A program made the position numbers and the translations under genes. Below are positions 11,991 through 21,201 of a DNA stretch of 64,000 bases, piece by piece (within the stretch, counting starts at the first letter, position 1; each line of letters opens with the position of its first letter). The stretch lies in NCBI GenBank assembly GCA_934047225.1, contig OW204010.1:1940294-2004293 (forward strand), read 5' to 3'. The notes under the pieces were generated by a model. That model searched no databases, had not been told where the DNA came from, and was given only the letters and a program-made list of their open reading frames with translations. Source of the stretch: Ypsolopha sequella. Taxonomy: Eukaryota; Arthropoda; Insecta; Lepidoptera; Ypsolophidae.

Positions 11991-14020
11991 ATTTAAGTGT
12001 GCGACTAAAAATACTGAGTGGGCGAATTTAAAGAATGAAATCGAAAATATTACACGAAAAGTCAAAAAATAGATGCAATGATGAGCGAAGCGACGTTCCT
12101 AGTTGTATTACTTAAAATTAAATTGACACTAAAATAGAAAATTGTTCGCCTGAGAATGATTCAACTCAACCCAAATTTGTATTTTCAAGTCTCCAAATAT
12201 TGAAAAAAATGTAGGACATAATGTTGACCCTCAAACAAATATCAGGTGGCTCAAATATCATGAATTTTCTCATTTTGAAATTTAAGTAACTCAAATGAAT
12301 TAATAATTTTACGTAACCTTAATAATTTAATATATTTAATACAAAAATAATCCTAGAGAAATAATTATAAAAAGAAAATTGCCTCTAGATCACTGCCCTG
12401 CGGGAGAGTGCCCAAAATACTTGCCACATTACCTCTCTGTATGGCAAGACTTATACGCTGGCCTAGATAAGATACTGCGGAACGCCCAACTTCTTCGTTT
12501 ATTTGGTTTAGATTTATATATTGAATATTTTTAGTACTACTGGCCAGCTCGCCGGTCGCCGCTAGTGTTCACAAGCTCAAATGAATATTTTTAAGTTGCT
12601 GTTCTATTGATTTCTCGTTACTCGCAGTCAGTCACTCACTTAGTCATACAATACGTAAAATTAATTATTTATGTCACTAAAATTTTTTATTTATGTACAT
12701 ATAGTCACTTGTTTTATTCGAACACTTATATAAGCTATAGGGGGTGTTGATAAAATAATCGCAAAAGACGCTTCTACGTGACTAAAGCTGAGGGCAAAAG
12801 CTATTATCCATCTATCCATCCATCCATCAGCCTCTCTTCGTCCACTGCTGGATATAACAGGCTTTCAAAGCAGAACCAGTCATTACTTTTTCACTTGTTT
12901 ATTTTTTACATCATGTGGTAATAGTATCTTGTTCATAAAGTAAGTTCTTATATTTACATTTTTTTATATTTAATTCCTGAAAAGTTCCTGGGAAAGGTGC
13001 CGTTTGATGCGATAGGAAAAAATAAAAAAAAAAGTCATATCAGCAAGGTTGCACCGACCTTCGCTGCAGGAGAATTAATAATGGCGACGGATCCACAATA
13101 TGCCACACTGGAGCTATGTGGTAATTATATTATAAATAATAATTATTATTAAACGTTACAAGTCAGTATTTTATATTAAATTAAACCACGTACTTTATTG
13201 ATCATAATAAAAAACAACATCAATGAATATTGAACACAACACGCGAGTAGTATTCGCGCCCTGAGGGTTCCGTACCTTTTAAATAAGTTAACTTAAATCA
13301 ATTAAATAAAAGTTACAAACTTATCATTGTGTTTAGATAACAAATACGGAACGAATCGTGATCTCCCTGCGCCCGCGCCCCTGTATCTCCTCTTAGCCGT
13401 GTGACGCACACATAGACAGACGTCGATCCCACTTACTTGATATATTTTATACTTAAGAGGCCGGTCCAAAATTAATTATCCATACAAACGTAATACCAAA
13501 ATCATTTGCAATTCGAGCATATTTTAACCAAATTATGGTGTTATTCTGATTAAGACAGTATTTTTATAGGTTCATGAATATGTTTCCTTCCAAAATACTA
13601 ACCTGAAACGAAATGTCAGCGATTTGCAATTCGCACATTTTTACACCATAAATTACCCGTTTTCTTCTTATTTGTTTTGTATTAAAAACAACAAAACGTA
13701 TGATATTGTTCGAGCGGAAACATAGCCTATGTTATCATGTTGCAGATTATTAAAATAAAATTTAAAACACATTAAGTTTTCATTCATCATTTTTGGTATT
13801 ACGAAACACACCCGTATTCAGTACAAATTCTGAACGGCTAGTATCTGTGTCGCATCTTGTTTGACGCACGCGCACATTCACACAGTAGAGACACAGTAGA
13901 GACATGTCGCGTGGATTCGCGCGTCTGGGCCTGGGGCCTCCTTTGGGTTAGGGTACAATAGTTTTGCATTTTACTTTAGTTGCTCGCTCGATAACTGACA
14001 TAACTGTCAGTGACGATTAC
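11991..14020. other. Repeat relics, no gene seen
   Basis: On the minus strand 12380-12500 translates to a LAIQRGNVASILGTLPQGSD-like tail that I associate with insect retroelement ends. At 12790-12870 is an antisense RTE-type tail (tccactgctggatata). At 13888-13910 there is a short cacagtagaga duplication. The rest is AT-rich. Confidence 0.4.
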
Positions 14021-14434
14021 TTGACTGAATAAGCTTTTCAAATATGGTTACACCTTTCTGTTACATGTTGTATATGTATCGTCACGACATCAATATTTTT
14101 TTCGAGATACAGGGTTTGTTCCATAGTAAAAGATGTTCTATACCATTGACTGAATAAGCTCTTCAAATATGGTTACACTTTTCTGTTACACGTTGTATAT
14201 GTATCGTCACGACATTAATATTTTTTTTGAGATACAGGGTTTGTTCCATAGTAAAAGTTGTTCTATACCATTGACTGAATAAGCTCTTCAAATATGGTTA
14301 CAACTTTCTGTTACACGTTGTATATGTATCGTCACGACATCAATATTTTTTTCGAGATACAGGGTTTGTTCCATAGTAAAAGTTGTTCTATACCATTGAC
14401 TGAATAAGCTCTTCAAATATGGTTACACCTTTCT
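14021..14434 (+). repeat. 125-bp satellite, copies 1-4 (left of the insertion)
   Basis: TTGACTGAATAAGCT recurs at 14021, 14146, 14271 and 14396, giving a 125-bp unit. The fourth copy is cut by the Maverick after TTTCT plus the duplicated GTTACA. Intact neighbouring units read CTGTTACACGTTGTATATG across the same point, so the empty target site is visible. Confidence 0.95.
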
Positions 14435-14440
14435 GTTACA
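14435..14440. repeat. Left target-site duplication GTTACA
   Basis: It abuts the first base of the element and matches the six bases after the right end at 33525. Six bases is the known duplication length for Maverick/Polinton integrases. Confidence 0.95.
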
Positions 14441-14852
14441 AGTAGGTGTCGATTGGGCATTCTAAAACAGTCATTCGTTTAAACACCTTCACTTCACTCC
14501 GAGCTCCGCTCCGCTACGCTCACTCGGAGTGAAGTGAAGTTGTTTAAACGAAAATCTGTTTTAGAATGTCCAATCGACAAAGCTTTAGAACAGAATCCAT
14601 GACGATAAAACCGACTCTTTCATCATGTTATATCTAGAACTCTGCGTTGTACGTTCCGTAATGCACGACAGCAGAATCAAAACTTACAAATCTTACAATT
14701 AATTTAAAATTAGCTCTCGCTATCGCAGTAGGAAAATAAAAACACCTGTCGATAATTTTTATAGTTATTGCATGTTTAGCGTTTATTTATTCACAAGAAC
14801 ATGGAGTTTGTGAAGCAACCATTAACACTGCAACTTGAAAATATTTGTCCTA
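14441..14852 (+). repeat. Left TIR of the Maverick
   Basis: Matches the reverse complement of 33102-33524 almost base for base. Differences I see are two missing CCGCT units in the hairpin loop, single-base changes and a one-base indel near 14787. Its inner end copies the first 17 codons of the ATPase gene (14801-14851). Confidence 0.95.
14446..14580. other. Terminal hairpin inside the left TIR
   Basis: Bases 14446-14504 pair with 14523-14580 imperfectly: TGTCGATTGGGCATTCTAAA against its inverse, then CGTTTAAAC and CTTCACTTCACTCCGAG with their inverses. The loop is a CCGCT-rich stretch. The right TIR has the same hairpin with two extra CCGCT units. Confidence 0.9.
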
Positions 14853-14860
14853 GGACAAAT
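14842..14860. other. Palindrome at the inner TIR junction
   Basis: ATTTGTCCTAGGACAAAT is a perfect 18-bp palindrome centred on the point where the ATPase copy stops. Its second half is not ATPase sequence, which suggests a fold-back or template switch created the junction. Confidence 0.8.
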
Positions 14861-14970
14861 AGCTCCGCTCCGCTACGCTCACTCGGAGTGAAGTGAAGTT
14901 GTTTAAACGAAAATCTGTTTTAGAATGTCCAATCGACAAAGCTTTAGAACAGAATCCCTGACGATAAAAC
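14861..14970 (+). repeat. Second, direct partial copy of the TIR
   Basis: Repeats 14502-14611 (loop, right hairpin arm and the CTTTAGAACAGAATCC segment) in the same orientation, with few changes. A shorter third copy of the same motif lies at about 15468-15510. Confidence 0.9.
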
Positions 14971-15015
14971 ACGTTAAAAACTAACTCTTTCACTCTTTCG
15001 GAGTGGAGTGTAGTT

Positions 15016-15464
15016 GTTTAAGAGTCGGAGTTCCGAGATTGGGCAAAACAGGGTTCGGGGTTATGGCTTTTTTAAGATAGTAAAATATTAATTTCTGAAC
15101 TAAATAAATACCACTTGTTACCTTACAAGATGAAGTACAGGTTCATTAAAAAAAATCTTGGCACTAATGTATAGTAACTTCAGAAAAAAAAAACAGGATT
15201 TTCAAGTTCAGGTTACACCCGTAGCGCTGTAATGCTATTCAATAGATTTTCTTGAAATTCCTGTTTTTTTTTTTTTTATCTGTAGTTACTATACATTATT
15301 GCCGTGATTTTTTTAATGAACCTGCACTTCATCTTGTAAGGTAACAAGTGGTATTTATTTTGTTCAGAAATTAATATTTTACTATCTTAAAAAAGCCATA
15401 ACCCCGAACCCTGTTTTGTCTTAAAAAGTCATAACCCCGAATCTCGGAACACCGACCCTTAAAC
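15016..15464. repeat. Large fold-back (about 200-bp arms)
   Basis: GTTTAAGAGTCGGAGTTCCG starts the left arm and its near inverse ends the right arm at 15464. The arms contain CAGGGTTCGGGGTTATGGC and its inverse, and poly-A/poly-T blocks near the centre at about 15225. The right arm has about 25 extra bases that duplicate the 'cataaccccga' segment. No ORF. Confidence 0.85.
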
Positions 15465-15921
15465 AAAACCTGTTTTAGAATGTTCAATCGACAAAGCTTT
15501 AGAACAGAACAGGATGTAAAAAAAATATCTAATCGATGATAACTAAATATGATTTAGAACACAACAGAAAATAAAAAACTTATTCGTTAATTATGACTCA
15601 CCTCCAGCTGTTTCTTGACTCTATTGATGTTTATATAGAAATTGAATCACAAACTACTAATCATATGAGGTAATTAATTAAGTACGTATTACATCTAAGA
15701 ATTTAATTTTTCTTTAGTTGTAAAAAAAGTGGATCCTCTTCCACCGCAGTGGTGGTTGGTTGAGGTCTTTTTCTAGCTTACCAAAGAAAATTATACTCAG
15801 ACAACAATACTGACTTAATAAATTTGAGAAAATTAGTAGAATAAGTTCATGTCACTCGAAGTAAGACACATATTTCATGATCTTCGACTTTGTTGGCTGA
15901 GGTCTTTTAGCTAGTCTAAAC

Positions 15922-16003
15922 TGGATCCTCGTCTAGCACCCGCTAGCTGGTTGAGGCTTTAGCTAACCAAAAGTGGGTCCCCACAAAGGAAAACCTTGTG
16001 TCA
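15922..16003 (+). ncRNA. Candidate structured RNA block, copy 1
   Basis: 82 nt, identical to 16306-16387. It contains consecutive hairpins: CTAGC-ACCC-GCTAG, TGGTT...AACCA, GTGG-GTCC-CCAC and AAGG-AAAA-CCTT. GGATCC near the start can also pair with GGGTCC near the end. No ORF spans it. A function in RNA form is inference; the block could also be a DNA-level site. Confidence 0.35.
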
Positions 16004-16305
16004 ATCGAAGACGTGTACTTACGCTATTAATTGTCAGATAAGTTTCTTGACTCTATCAATACTCACAAACATTTTTAAATTTAATTAAGCACGTATCACA
16101 TCCGAGAATAGGTTACTGAAGCTAAAAAAAGTTGGATCCCCTTCCACAGTAGAGGTGGTTGGTTGAGGCCTTTTTTTAGCTTATCAGAATAATATATACT
16201 CAGACAACAATACTGTCTTAATAAGAGTTCATGTCACTCAAAGTACTAGACACATATTTCAAGATCTTCAACTTAGTTGGCTGGGGTCTTTTAGATAGTT
16301 TAAAG

Positions 16306-16387
16306 TGGATCCTCGTCTAGCACCCGCTAGCTGGTTGAGGCTTTAGCTAACCAAAAGTGGGTCCCCACAAAGGAAAACCTTGTGTCA
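16306..16387 (+). ncRNA. Candidate structured RNA block, copy 2
   Basis: Identical over all 82 nt to copy 1 although the sequence on its 5' side has diverged markedly. Same hairpin series. Confidence 0.35.
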
Positions 16388-16410
16388 TTCCCGGACATGA
16401 ACTTACGCTA

Positions 16411-17869
16411 TACATTTTCACATAAAAATAAACCACCGTCTTGTTCACTAGAGCATTACAAAGTAACAAGTTTAATCAGTGTTACCGTTTTACAAGATTT
16501 AAAGTCTCCAGACCATTTTAACAATTCCGTTAGATATGGAAAAAAAAATTATTTGCTAAAAATCCGCTGAATGTCGTTTAACTATTTTGTATCAACCAAT
16601 AATATTATTCTTGTTATTTTTTTAGACGTCTGGTGTATTTAAGTTTATTTTTATTTAATAATTCATCAATGTATAAATAACAAATATTAAAAGACGTACA
16701 TATTATGTAGTAGACAGACAGACCTTAATTAATTTTCCAGTTATAATAATCAATAAGTTTAATATAAAAATAAGATATTTGTAGTCGTACCTAATTCTCA
16801 AAATCAAATACAAAGAACCGGTATCTTCAATTATAATGTCAGCAAAAGTTGATATATTAATCATTAGTATTTTGGTCACTTAGTCTTGATATCAAACATG
16901 TGTAAACTATTATGTTTGTGAATGTTTTTATTTGTATTTGTAAAAACTTAATTATACAGTTCAATGGATATATATCTGTAATGCTGTATAAATAATAAAT
17001 AAATAAATAAATCAATGAGCGATGAAGACAACAACCGAATGAACTAACTTTGGCTGTTTGTTTATAGTAGGGAATTCCTATTCAATCAATCTTCCAGCAT
17101 GAGTAAGGAGAATCGAATAAACAAATGAGTCAATTTGCTTAAAATGTTTTACAAATTACGATTTTTTCTAAACAACCAAGGGTGACTTACGGGTAATAAA
17201 GACGTTAGAAATCATTAAACATTTTTTTCCCGCTACACATTGATAAATTCCCTATAACCATCGACTAAGTCGGTATAACAGCAACACTGCAAGTTTTGCT
17301 GAATGTCCATAATGATAACACGGAGAATGTTTACATGTCTAATACATAAGCAGAGCGATAAGCGGAACGAGATTTAGATGATTATTGTGAAAATACAATT
17401 TACTGATTTAACTAAAACTAGTATGGTTTTTACGTAAATAACGTGAAATAGAAGTAAATAAGTTATATAGTAAACTATAAAAAAAAAAAAAATAATAATA
17501 AAAAAACATAATAATTAATTTTAATTTTGTTAAATTTTATTCTTTAGCAATGCTTTATTTAGTGTTTAGTTTTGATAAATAAAATTCAGATGATAAAATT
17601 AAAAAGATAAAAAATATTTTACTCATTGCTTTTTCGTTTAACTTGGACCAAACCATATAATTTATCGTGATCGTTATATTATTATCTTGGGTTCTGTACT
17701 TACTTTTAATTATTTTATACGAATATATAGAGTTACCTAAGTATGAACTTGTACTTATTTAAAATTATGAAACTATATTATTTACCTTGTGCTACATACA
17801 TAAACCTAATATATTATTAATTATTAATAACGAATGTTTGTATCTCATGTTTTAATGTTTGAAACATGA
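16411..17869. other. AT-rich noncoding part of the Maverick
   Basis: Contains (AATA)n-like tracts near 16990 and A-rich runs near 17480. A 62-codon ORF at 16382-16570 overlaps the end of the duplicated unit and has no recognisable feature. Nothing else is supported. Confidence 0.4.
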
Positions 17870-18034
17870 ATCCTCGAAGGGGTTTCTGTTGCAGTACTTA
17901 ATTATATGGACCCACAGTTTAACGTGCCTTCCGAAGCACGCAGACCGAACACAAATGTGCTCCTACGGGATTTGAACCCGCGACCTCCGGCTTAGTGAGT
18001 AAGATGTTGGAACCACTAGACCACAGAGGCGGCC
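17870..18034 (-). repeat. tRNA-derived SINE
   Basis: On the minus strand the head reads GCCTCTGTGGTCTAGTGGTT (A-box region), followed by GGGTTCAAATCCCGTAGGA (B box). A shared 'cttccgaagcacgcagaccg' body follows. Typical of insect tRNA-headed SINEs. Confidence 0.8.
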
Positions 18035-20061
18035 AAGTGAATGCTTATTTTGGTTAATACGTACAAAAGACGATATATTTTTTAATACAAGTAAGAGGGT
18101 TCTTAAGTTACGTTCCCACGGTTTTAATGGATTCTACTTGATAAATACGTATCCCTAAAATGATTTAGCAAATTAATTTCACAACAATAACATGAATGCT
18201 GACGATCGTTTTTCCTGTCCCAACACGATGGAACAAAGTAAGGAAGGTTATACACTAAGTTATTCGAGGATTATACAAGTTGTAACCTTGGCACTGAGTA
18301 CTAGTATAGATAGGTAGTGAACGTTTTACCATGTCAGCGGAAACGGAGACGATTCTGTAACAACATACGTTTCAATACCTAAGCATCTATCTAACAGTTT
18401 ACTTTTTCACAACATTTACTAAACATTGCTTTAAATATAGAGAAGATCATTGTTTTTACTTCGTCAATGAAATATCTGTACATCAAAATATATATATATA
18501 TTATAGGTATATAAAGTAATATAATAAAAGTAATAAACCCTATTGAGTACACACCTTTATAGGTACTAAGCATATTATTTGGACAATGTCGGACACATGC
18601 AAACAATACTTCCTATATTATACAGGATGCGATAAAAAGAAATCTTTTTATAAGTTTTACAAAAGAATAAGAAAAATTATGTATCCTTATAATTTCCTTA
18701 CTGTACTAGTACTTTTAAATCATTTGCTTGTTGAACTATAATAAATATGAATTTAACATTAAACCCTTGAATAACTTTGTTTTTTTATGTTATAAAACAA
18801 AATATATTTTAACCCATTCATAACTAATAGTAGATATTACAAACATACGTACATACAGTCACGCAAGTCTCTCAGATGGGTAGTTAGTTTTCTATCTGCT
18901 ACGATACTAATACACCTCTTTCACCTGTTCCACAACCACCAGTCAATTTATACAAGCTTTTGTGTAATATTGTTCGTCGTATACTGCACAACATGAAATC
19001 CATTAGGTGTACCAATTTTGTAAAGGATACGAGTAATACGTCCGCGACCTCTAGATCACTAGTTGAGATGTAAACCACTAGACCGCAGAGGCATTCTGAT
19101 ATATAGATGTTATGAATTGGTTATATAAAATACGACCCTGTATATGTAACACGTGGATTTCATTTTGTCTTGAATCTGAGAATTATTACAAAATTGAAAA
19201 CGGAAAACAATAAGTCTTTGAGGTATTCTCTAAAATTCAGGGGTAGAAAACTATATTTAAGTTTTAAACAAATTACTTGTAAATCATCACAACATAAATC
19301 TCTGAGGTGTCAGTGATCTTTCTGGGTATGCAAAGAAATGCAAGTGACAGATCACACTCGTACACCTATGTTACAGCGACGATTTTACTACAATTATGCG
19401 TTATGGGTGACGAGTCCTATCACTATACTTCAGAGAATAATATAACCATAGCCTATTTAGCTTCACGTACCTCCTAAAGTATGCAGACCGAACACTGATG
19501 TGTACCCCTCCGCATAATGAGTTGAAATGTTTGAACCATGGAGGTGGTATTTAACAACTACTTCATGAAATTTTAACTTAGTTGATCTTTAAATTAAAGT
19601 AATTCAATTTATAGTTTCATTTATTTTGATTGCTAATAAATTTACTTATGCAATTTTATTATTAAATTATACTCATCATGGTGTTCTTTACAAGACAACT
19701 AAAGGTTCGTTACCCCTGCTAAAATCATTGTTTGTCGAACATTTTCTTCCAATAAAAGCTTTGGAAAACTTAATTGATCACAACATTCGGAACATCAGTG
19801 CCCACAGTTGACACCTGTATCACAGCTACCTACCTGCGGAAAGAATAAAAAATCAAGCTGACGATAAAAGCAGTTGATATAATGTTCGTAAGTTGTTAAA
19901 TAATGTTTCACTTTGCAGATATTTTTTCTTTGTTGCTCCCCTGTTTTTTTTTTTCAATTGTTTAAATTTATTTTGTCTTTAAATTAGAAAGCACTTCTTA
20001 CTTTAATGATACTCATGTGTAATCATATGTAATATACTAATCATATAATTTATTTTCTTAG
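18035..20061. other. SINE relics and unassigned AT-rich DNA
   Basis: Degenerate copies of the same SINE end at about 19095 (accactagaccgcagaggc) and 19546 (gaaccatggaggtgg), minus orientation. A missing 5' exon of the spliced gene below must lie in or before this stretch. One weak candidate begins with the ATG at 18192 and could splice at AG|GTAGTG near 18316 with matching phase. Confidence 0.45.
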
Positions 20062-20884
20062 GTCTGAAACTAATTACAACTCCAAGCGAGCCGCAAAGAA
20101 AACGAACAGCGAGGCTTTCTTTGATTCCGACGACGAAGGCCCAAGGTGAGTTTCTTGTGCATGTTTATAAGACAGTCTTTATAATATTTCTTGTTTCAGT
20201 GAAAATCTAATTATACCACTTTTTTTTTTTTTTCCAATTTGATAATTCATTATCAGACTACTACTACTACTACTATTTCTAATATTTCTACTATTACTAC
20301 TACTATTCCTTTACGTAAACCATATTTTAATTATATATTTTCATTTAAAATATAAAATTTTATCCCTACGGGATTTGAACCCGCAACCTAGAGATTAATA
20401 CTCGAGTACTCGAACGACTACACCACAGAGAAAGTTGTTTATAATATAGTTTTTTATTTTATAGCTCCAAGAAGAAGATCAAGCCAGTGGCGAAGCGTTC
20501 CACGAAGCCAGCACCCGCCCCACCTGCAAGCAACGTTGACCCGACGGACTGGCTATTCGGGTCCGACGACGAAGATACGGAGCAGGTTCGCCGCAAAGCT
20601 GCGCACACTTTGAGTGTGCTCTCGCGTAAAGTTCCGGGCGGGGTGCTACGTCGGACGGCACAACTGGAAGGAGCGCTGCTGGCGGAGCTGCGCTTGTATA
20701 ACGTTGAGGAGGTGCGGGACCTCGACGGTATCGAACGATGCGAGAAGGCTATCGTGTGGTTGCGCCTGCAGGGGGAAGCAGAATCCCCTGAATTCATCGC
20801 TTTAAAAAAGGCGATTAGTTTAAGCAAAAGGAAATTCACGGAGGAAGGGACTTTCTTCAGTGAGAAAAAGAAAAAAAATGTTTA
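20062..20884 (+). CDS. Spliced GC-rich Maverick gene, basic/acidic protein of unknown function
   Basis: Two exons are visible. Exon 20062-20145 follows TTATTTTCTTAG and ends at CCAAG|GTGAGT. Exon 20465-20884 follows TTTTATAG and runs to TAA. The 319-bp intron contains a SINE. The frame holds across the junction. The visible protein starts basic (NSKRAAKKT), has two acidic motifs (FFDSDDEG and WLFGSDDED) flanking a Lys/Pro/Ala-rich segment, then a probably helical C-terminal half including RRKAAHTLSVLSRKV and a KKKKN tail. The first exon with the start codon is not identified. GC content is clearly above that of the neighbouring viral genes. The basic, low-complexity start would suit a nucleic-acid-binding or core protein, but I do not recognise the family. 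The KAAHTL motif recurs in the gene at 25656. Confidence 0.6.
20362..20436 (-). repeat. tRNA-derived SINE fragment in an intron
   Basis: Reverse complement carries CTCTGTGGTGTAGTCGTTCG and GGTTGCGGGTTCAAATCCCG, i.e. A- and B-box-like parts. It lies inside the intron of the spliced gene. Confidence 0.7.
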
Positions 20885-21201
20885 ATTAATAATTTACATT
20901 TCTTTTCCACTCTTAAGTTTTTTTTTTTCTTTTTGTCACTGAGTTTTGTTTTATTATGTTATTTGCACTTAATATTTAAGTTAAAATAAATATGTATTTC
21001 TTTACAGTAAAATAAATTAATTGTTATTTTTACCGTAATACCAAATCAAACTTTTTATTGTCTAAATGCCAAACTAAAAATTAATTTTACTAAGTTTTAG
21101 AACTCCTTATCAATTATGAACACGGCATTCTAACTAGTCAAATATTTTGCCTGGTAGCGTGTCCTTATTCACTAAATTAGAATCTAAAATTACAAGGCAA
21201 C

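Larger units (their letters stand above)
15611..16410 (+). repeat. Tandem duplication of a noncoding unit (about 385-430 bp)
   Basis: Copy 1 runs about 15611-16010 and copy 2 about 16043-16410. Both start TTTCTTGACTCTAT and end around ACTTACGCTAT. The copies are diverged with indels except for an identical 82-nt block near the end of each. A GGYTGRGG motif followed by TAGCT-like sequence occurs three times per copy (15758, 15895, 15949; 16161, 16279, 16333). Confidence 0.85.

Noticed and set aside
17941..18034. tRNA gene on the minus strand
   Set aside because: It has tRNA-like boxes but continues into a SINE body repeated elsewhere in the window.
20459..20839. 126-aa minus-strand ORF opposite the spliced gene
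   Set aside because: It is a shadow of a GC-rich coding exon; the plus frame continues across the intron and has ordered acidic and basic motifs.
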